Assembly (NCBI GenBank): GCA_029204225.1
Contig: CM055097.1
Location: 13,130,721 to 13,194,720, forward strand
Direction of reading: 5' to 3'
Length of the DNA stretch: 64,000 bases
Source: Diphasiastrum complanatum
Lineage: Eukaryota; Streptophyta; Lycopodiopsida; Lycopodiales; Lycopodiaceae
Shown here: piece by piece, positions 57,614 to 64,000 of the stretch
Numbering within the stretch: position 1 is the stretch's first letter
Layout of the letters: every line of letters begins with the position of its first letter
Notes under the pieces: model-generated
The model's database searches: none
The model's input: only the letters and a program-made list of their open reading frames with translations
Told to the model about the DNA's origin: nothing
Made by a program: the position numbers and the translations under genes

Positions 57614-58395
57614 ATGGATTCCCAAGGGAAAGCAAGTCCTATCATGGACAAGCTTGATGGAGCCAATTACCATCTATGAAAATTTAAGATGAAAACTGTT
57701 CTAATGGCAAAATAATTGCTCGACATTGTTACAGGTGCAAAAGGGAAACTCAAAGCGGACGACGAGACAATCGCAAGATGAAAGCTGAAGGATGGAAAAG
57801 CTTTCGCGTTGATCATCCTCAACATCACGGATACCCAGATCGGCCATGTATCCGAGGCTTAGACATCAAAAGAAGTCTGGGACATCTTGAGCACACTATA
57901 CGAAGTGCGAGATATAGCTTCTAAGCTACATCTCAGGAAGAAATTCTACTCCCGCAAGATGACGAATGGTTATTCTCTGCATAATCACATTAATCAATTC
58001 AAGAACCTGCTAAGACAAATGGCCACTGTCGGATCTCTCATAGACGATCAAGACGCAATGATGCAACTGCTTACAAGCTTGTCAAGTTCTTACAACAGCT
58101 GGGTGATGATTGACTCTTTCGAGAGTCATTACTATGTTGTTGCAGGAAGACACACGAAGGAACGAAGCCTCGAGTTCCTCAGCTGATTCTCACGCCTTGT
58201 ACACCAACAAGAGCATGACAAAGCATAAGAAGAAGAAAGGCCCGAAGCAATCAAATCCAGACTAGAAACCAGCTCAGCACAAGGAACAGTCGAATCCACA
58301 GACAAAGAAGAAACTATTCTGTAGATACAAGACTGCCGCATATTTCAAGCAAAGAACAACAACAAAGGGCAATCAAATCAAGTGGCGAATGCAAT
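57614..58395 (+). pseudogene. Element C gag
   Basis: ATG at 57614 opens MDSQGKASPIMDKLDGANYH. TGA replaces Trp in the HLWKFKM motif. A TAA follows at LMAK(E), another TGA at the Trp of ARWKLKDG, and a TAG at the Gln of SEAQTSKEV. The core KEVWDILSTLYEVRDIASKL is present near 57.87-57.92 kb, and the frame 57887-58186 continues it. The zinc knuckle near 58.32 kb is ruined (FCRYKTAAYFKQ). Most stops are explained by single C-to-T or G-to-A changes relative to element B. Confidence 0.9.
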
Positions 58396-59906
58396 TGCAG
58401 AAGCTCCACAACCTATTCAAGAAGCGGATCATGATGCCTTCATGACCAACCATCAAGGAGCATTTGGCGACAGTTCTTGGTTCCTGGATTCTGAAGCCAC
58501 TCAGCACATGACTAGCCTCATTGGCTGTTTCGAGTCCTATACACCTTACAGTACTCAAATTTTTTTTTACCTTGGTGACAATAGCACACAAGATATTAAA
58601 GATGAAGGCACTGTAAGATTATGCTTTGCAAATGATTAGTCTAAGCTACTCTCAAAAGTCGTGTATGTACCAAAGTTATCTACGAATCTGCTCTTTGTAA
58701 GCAAAATCACAAATCTAGGATACATAGTAGAATTCAATGTGATCAGTGTAAAGTAGTTGATAGGACAGGCAAGATCCTAGCCCTCGGAAAGAGGCATGGA
58801 TACTTGTATAAATTGAGTCATTGCTTTTCTGCCTCTAGTCATACTCTCAGTTTTTCAATTCATTCAAATAAAGGTCTACTTTGGCACTATAGACTTGGTC
58901 ATTTAAATCATGTTGTTGTACAATGAATGTCTAGACAATCTATTGTTCTTGATCTCGACTATCCTCGTGAAAAAGTCGAGTTGTCTGTCAAAGATTGTCT
59001 TGTTGGTAAAGAGACTAGGAATCTAGTTAAGTCAAGCCATCAGCATGTTGCTAGAGGATTGCTAGATCTGGTACATTTAGATATTTGTGGCCCGATGAAA
59101 AATCCTTCATTGAAGGATGCCAAGTATTTTATAACCTTTATTGACGAACGATGGTGTATTTCATAAAGAAAAAATCAAAAGCCTTCAACTGCTTCAGAAT
59201 CTTCAAGGAGCGTGCAAAAAAGGAGACTGGAAGGACGATCAAGGCCCTAAGGTCGGACAACAGTGGAGAATACATCTCTGTCGAGATTAAGGAGTACTGT
59301 CAAAGCCAAGGCATTGAGCAGCAATTCATCACTCCTTACAGTCCTCAGTTTAATGGCTTAGTTGAGAGGAAGAACCGTACTTTGGTCAAATTTGCTAAGC
59401 ATATGTTATTGCATGCATCGTTGCCCAAGAGATTCTGGACTAAAGTTGTCTCCACAACAGCTTACGTCCAAAACAGATGTTCAACCAAGGCCCTCTCAGA
59501 CAAGACACCCCACGAGGTGTGGACAGGCTCTAAGCCTTCTTTGAAGAACCTAAGAGTATTCGGGTGCATTGCCTACGCGCAGATCCCAAAACACACAAGG
59601 AAGAAATTGGACTTCCAAGGCCTCAAGACCATCCTGAACGGATATACTTCGTCTGATAACACCTACAAGCTGTACGATCCTGATACCCAACAAATCTTGT
59701 ATAGTCGGGATACAGTCTCTAATGAGGATCAATTCGTCGACCTCAAAGACAAGGATATTGCTCAAGAAGAACCTACATCTCTTGCCATTGACAAGACAGT
59801 CCGAGCTTTTGGCTCAGGCGTGTCTATTGTCGACCCACTTCGAGATAGCGAATCAGACGAAGATGTTGCTACTACCCAGCAACAAGTCTCAGGAGCGGTT
59901 CATTAG
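58382..59906 (+). pseudogene. Element C protease and integrase
   Basis: The protease motif is WFLDSEATQHMT (Gly to Glu, a G-to-A change). The integrase zinc region is LWHYRLGHL-like near 58.88 kb, with CLVGKETRN further on. The first Asp is kept in HLDICGPM near 59.08 kb. A frame change near 59.15 kb leads to the 251-codon frame 59151-59906 with SDNSGEY (middle Asp kept), NGLVERKNR (Glu kept), FWTKVVSTTAYVQNR, KTPHEVWTGSKPS and the C-terminal GYTSSDNTYKLYDPD. The triad is therefore present but split across frames. Confidence 0.9.
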
Positions 59907-61130
59907 TTGAATCATCCCAGAAGATCAAGTCGAGTGCGCACACAGCCCACAAGGTATACTTTTGAGTCTGCATGTTTCTTAATGCAGGAACCGACGACAA
60001 TCAAAGAGGCACTCAGCCAACCAGACTCTGATCTCTGGAGAGAAGCCATGGATAGATACGGCTTGAAACAGTCTGTCAGAGGTTAGTTTCAGAGGATCAA
60101 CACATTCCTCATTGAACAAGGATTCAGACCAAGCACTACTGATTGCAATGTTTATTCAAGATCAGTGTAGCAATCCTTCATTATCATCACCTTGTACGTT
60201 GATGATACGTTGTTCTTCATCAACAATACCAAAATGGTCAAGGATGCAAAATAGATGTTGTTCTTAGAATTTGACATGACTAATCTGGGTGAAGCTCACT
60301 TCTATCTTGGAATTCAAATCCACAGAGATAGAGCAAATCGACTTATCTACATCACTCAACAAAGGTATCTTCATAATGTTCTTAACAGATACAATTTGAT
60401 GAATTGTGAATTAGCTCACTCACCAATGGATCCAGGCCTACATTTGTCGAAGGGCCAATATATCCATATTGTCGATACTTGAATCTCTCACGTACGTAAT
60501 GGTCTGTACAAGACCAGATATCTCTTTTGTAGTAAGCTCACTCAACCAATATATGGCTAATCCTGGCATTATCCATCGAGTCATGAGATATATTCGAGCT
60601 ACCATGGACCAGTGCATCTGTTATGAAGATGTCAGCAACGACAATCTTCATCAGCTCAGTGGCTATTCTGATGCAAACTGGGGAGGAGATGCAGACGATC
60701 GTAAATCCACATCTGGATTTACATTCTTCTTCAACGGCGGTCCTATTTCGTGGAACAGTCTCTATCGCACTTTCTTCTATTGAAGCAGAATACATTCCTG
60801 CTTCTCAATCTATTAAGGAAGCGTTTTGGTTGAGAAATTTGCTGTCATACATCAATCTGTATCAATATAGCCCTACAATTTTGTTTTGTGATATCAAAAG
60901 TGCTATTGCCTTATCGGCCAACCCTAGATTTCATTCTAGGAGTAAGCACATTGAGATCAGATATCACTACATCAGGGGCAAGGTTCTCGACAGGGAGGTA
61001 AGCTTAACATACTGCAGAACGCAGGACATGGTTGCAAACATTTTCACGAAAGCACTCAGTATTAATGCACAACAAATTTTGTGCATTGCTCAGTCTGAAG
61101 ATCAAGGTATTCATGGATCCAGATTAAGGG
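59907..61130 (+). pseudogene. Element C RT (internally deleted) and RNase H
   Basis: After SDLWREAMDR the sequence jumps at about 60058 to YGLKQSVRG, so the RT fingers and the first catalytic Asp region (xMDVKxxFLNG) are deleted. The second strand TLYVDDTLFFINN near 60.19 kb is kept but flanked by stops. Frames 60255-60482 and 60469-60783 carry the connection and RNase H start (GYSDANWGGDADDRKSTSGF). The frame 60623-61207 carries the rest (LSSIEAEYIPA, LFCDIKSAIALSANP, HIEIRYHYIRGKV, NIFTKALS). It cannot encode an active enzyme. Confidence 0.9.
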
Positions 61131-61134
61131 GGGG

Positions 61135-62220
61135 TGTTGGATTTACTCCTTCTACTCTCCTAAATCCCATTTTTAATTTGCCTCCATTCTTGCTGCATAT
61201 TTACTAACGTTGTCATGCAGCTTGCATAATTACATGCAAATTCGCACAGATGAATAAAAGGTGAAAGAATTGTGAACATTGTGTTTTTACACAGGTTATG
61301 GTGACAAACAAAAAGGGGACACTATCCTATAGAATGTCGAAGGTGTCCTAAAAGCTAAGGCACCCTATAAATCTTATCCTAAGGCCATTCGTAAGAATGA
61401 CCCACTTTTTGCATCATCACCAACGTTCACTTCCGCACTGGCTGATGTTGCGCCCTTTTTACGCTCACTCCATGCAGTTGCGCTAACAGATTGGACAACG
61501 ATTGCAGCCACCCACAATCTCCTACAAACAGCACATTGACTCTGTACTTTCACATCTGCACACCTGTAATATTATGTATATATATACATATTCTGGACAC
61601 CATTCATGAGCTGATGATGATCAGATGATCAAGTGAGAGAAGAAGAGACTAAGAGAAGAGATTTCATTCCTCATTGCAGACAAAATAGGCTTCGTAGGGC
61701 ACGCGGTTTTGTCCGCTATTGTATTGTGCTCTACTGCATTATTAACATGTATACATGCTATACTTAATCTGATACAGCTCTTTGTTCTGCATTCTAATTT
61801 GTGTTAATATTGCTATGCTTGTTCTTCATTTTGTCTGATCTTTCTAGTTGTTCTTTTGGTAATAGACGTTTAACTTTTAGTCTTGTCTTTTGCGAATCAT
61901 TCACGACTAATTATCATTCGAGCACAGTCTAGCTCTTGGCGAATCATTCGCGACATATAATTTGTCTTGCAATTCACGACAAATTATTCATCTAGTGCTT
62001 CATCCATTAAATGTTTGGCTGCGTAATCTAGAATGACTCTGATTCCTATCACTAAAGTTTTGTTCATTTTGATAGGCATAGTCATGCTTATGGAGAGAGA
62101 CGTTTAACTCATTCCGCTACGCATGAACATTTTCTGTTCAAGTTCGTTTCTCGTTCGTTTCTTGTTCGAGTTCGTTTCTCGTTCGTGTTTGTCATTTATT
62201 CTCCCCCTCTCTCTCCAACA
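61135..62220 (+). repeat. Element C 3' LTR
   Basis: TGTTGGATTTACTCC ... CTCTCTCCAACA after the tract ATTAAGGGGGGG (61124-61134). Confidence 0.93.
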
Positions 62221-62225
62221 AGAGT
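62221..62225. repeat. Target-site duplication of C, right
   Basis: AGAGT, matching 56375-56379. Confidence 0.9.
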
Positions 62226-62281
62226 GTCCGACCGAATGAATGTGGTGAAGTCAAAATATATGTTGAAACCATAATACATAC

Positions 62282-63068
62282 CTCAGAATATCCATCCCAA
62301 TCGATTCTCACTCCTTGTCTCTCCAATAATTCGAGTAATGATTGCAAGTTGTTGGAATATGCATACTTGTACTCCTCTTTTGTAGGAGACTGCTTTAAGG
62401 CAGATTTCTGCATGAACCGACAAATCGGTGATTGTAATTTAATTTAAACAAATCCACAAATAAAATATGGATTATGAAAAAAACAAGTTCAACTAATGGG
62501 TGGGGAGACTTATGAAATGGGCATGAAAAGAACCTTGGCCACCACTGCCCAGGTGCGAGGGCCCTGCCGTCTCCATTCGCTTCTTAGCTGCCTCTCTTTG
62601 TTGCTTGAAACGATTTGGATCTTCTCGAAATTATTTCTTTGCAAATTTCCAATCGTCCTTGTGCATGTTGTATACTCTAGATTTGCCAGCTCTCACTACA
62701 TCTCTAATGTCTGATTTGCGGTGGCTCATCATGTCAGCTGATGGAGAGGTGGCAAAGGGAGTGTCGAGAGGAGTGGGAGAGTTGACTACAATGAGAATGA
62801 TCTGGTGAGGAGTGTGAAGGCGATCACGAGAAGAGTGGGGAGAGGTATGAAGAGGAGAAGGTTGGGGAGGAGTTTGAGTGGGAGTGTAACCAACAGGGGT
62901 TTGAATGGGAGAAAAAATGGGTGGAGTGACCTGGCAAGAGGGATCACGGTGCCATGGAGACCCCATAGGGGGGATGGATACCGAAGAAGAAAAAATATGG
63001 GGAGAGAGTGTGGGGGTGTCGGGATAATCAAGTGTGACAGATGCAAGAGTCAAAGTATCATGCGCCAT
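62282..63068 (-). pseudogene. Unknown gene fragment, two exon-like blocks
   Basis: Minus strand. Block 1 starts at an ATG at 63068 (MAHDTLTLASVTLDYPDTPT). It runs through a Pro/Ser/Thr-rich region, then a basic segment (RKSDIRDVVRAGKSRVYNMH, KDDWKFAKK), and meets a TAA at 62631. Homology continues past the stop (FREDPNRFKQQREAAKKRME). Block 2, 62407-62282, follows a TTCATGCAG acceptor, reads KSALKQSPTKEEYKYAYSNN, LQSLLELLERQGVRIDWDGY, SE, and ends at a GAG|GTATGT donor. Element C lies in the intron beyond. I do not recognise the protein. Fragments of the same family lie left of C. It may be a low-copy repeat gene or a transposon-borne gene. Confidence 0.45.
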
Positions 63069-63089
63069 CCGCGTTGCTTCTTGAGTTAG

Positions 63090-64000
63090 GATTTTTCAAA
63101 GTAAGGAAGACCTACTACGAGGCCTGCTAGATGGATGTGCTGCATGAAACATGACATCATCGGCTTCACTGCCACAACAAGAGCCATCGCTAAGGTGACT
63201 TCTCCTACGATCGCTCTTTTCTCGGCCGAAATGTCTTCGCATGCTTTCAACGCTTATGTGTCCCAATGAATGGTGTCCATCTGTGATGAACTATAACAGT
63301 GGTTGACAGACAAAAATTGTATTTAACTTTCTCGGCCAAATTTTCATGATTTTCAAATATACCGTCAGGCTAAACAAACAATTGTGATTGGACCACTACC
63401 CGAATACTCTTATGACTCGAGGTTGATTTGACATCAATAGTCGTGAACTGTAGTTAACTAATCCTTGTAGTTTAGGAACTTCTTGTCATTCATAGGTATA
63501 CCTCTCATTCTCTTCATTCTATCTCTTATTTTGGATTGTCATTCTTAGGTCTACCTCTCAATCTCTTTATTCTCTCCGTTCTCAGCTTGCGTACATGTAT
63601 TGTCGACTAATGACTATACATAATCGAAGACCAAGAGGAACCATTGATGCAATCAATATTTGCAAGATTAATGGATACCAAGAATATATTGAAAATATCA
63701 ATGGATCTTGATGCATCCCTCTACAAAAGGCTCATTCCAAAAAAGGAAAAGATTAGATAACATATATAGAAGCTCTTGGAAAGGCAGGATAATCGATTTC
63801 AAAGTATCACCTGTCTGTCAATCTATCACGGAAGTTTTAGTTCAGCATCCTTATCTTCACAATGAGCTCAACATTCATGATTTGAATCCAAATGATAAAA
63901 GAAAATGCAATTGTAAGTTTTCAGATTTAATTTTCTTAGAGTTAGCATTTTTTTTAAATTATATTTTTCTTGTATATTTTTGTTGGTTTTGTAGATTTGT
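63090..64000. other. No gene recognised
   Basis: No coding frame, LTR or RNA feature that I can support. Confidence 0.45.

Larger units (their letters stand above)
56380..62220 (+). mobile_element. Copia element C, full length, inactive
   Basis: LTRs of 1083 and 1086 bases, AGAGT duplication, PBS and polypurine tract (ATTAAGGGGGGG) frame a gag-pol with many stops and a large RT deletion. In one ~165-base stretch compared by eye the LTRs differ at about 16 positions, mostly transitions, so the insertion is old. Same family as B and B2. Confidence 0.93.

Noticed and set aside
62786-63089. Overlapping long frames on both strands in the Pro/Ser-rich region
   Set aside because: Low-complexity, purine-biased sequence opens several frames. 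Only the minus frame from 63068 has homology (to the fragment at 55.9 kb).

Overview
This window is plant nuclear DNA, AT-rich and built mostly of LTR retrotransposons of the Ty1/copia type. The primer-binding sites (TGGTATCAGAGC, complementary to initiator tRNA-Met), the gag-PR-INT-RT-RNase H gene order and the GT..AG intron remnants all fit a land plant with a large, repeat-rich genome. A gymnosperm is possible, but the sequence alone does not settle it. I found no intact host gene, no tRNA or rRNA gene and no CRISPR array.

Layout. 0.5-2.3 kb: a pair of LTR-like repeats around 1.2 kb of non-coding sequence. 6.3-8.5 kb: a decayed copia element (I) with its 3' LTR. 8.5-9.0 kb: a duplicated CT/TA microsatellite unit. 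10.7-16.4 kb: remnants of host-like or captured genes, including a DNA methylase-like fragment and minus-strand exon-like blocks, broken by a minus-strand copia fragment (J). 16.9-19.1 kb: copia PR/INT (H) and gag (K) remnants. 19.2-24.5 kb: a nearly full-length but dead copia element (D), cut at its 3' end by a minus-strand element (B2, 24.5-26.5 kb). 26.5-29.2 kb: copia G. 29.2-30.2 kb: the only Ty3/gypsy piece, a gag. 34.7-37.6 kb: copia F. 39.0-39.4 kb: a gag fragment (L). 39.8-51.4 kb: a minus-strand composite in which a B-family LTR and gag start are joined to an E-family pol, with a young, apparently intact copia element (A, 43650-50080) nested in its gag. 52.1-53.0 kb: a gag fragment (M) and an unknown paralogous segment. 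53.7-55.6 kb: a 175-bp CT microsatellite abutting a minus-strand copia LTR, leader and gag start (N). 56.4-62.2 kb: full-length but dead copia element C, set among duplicated and inverted pieces of an unrecognised gene family that continues to 63.1 kb.

How it works together. Only element A looks competent: two 655-bp LTRs with one difference seen by eye, a GTCTT target-site duplication, PBS, polypurine tract and one uninterrupted 1317-codon Gag-Pol frame with intact protease, integrase, RT and RNase H motifs. The other elements carry stops, frameshifts and lost catalytic residues. Many are C-to-T or G-to-A changes, as expected from long-term cytosine methylation. The least explained material is the set of degraded non-retroelement coding segments at 10.7-16.4, 52.5-53.0, 55.7-56.4 and 62.3-63.1 kb.
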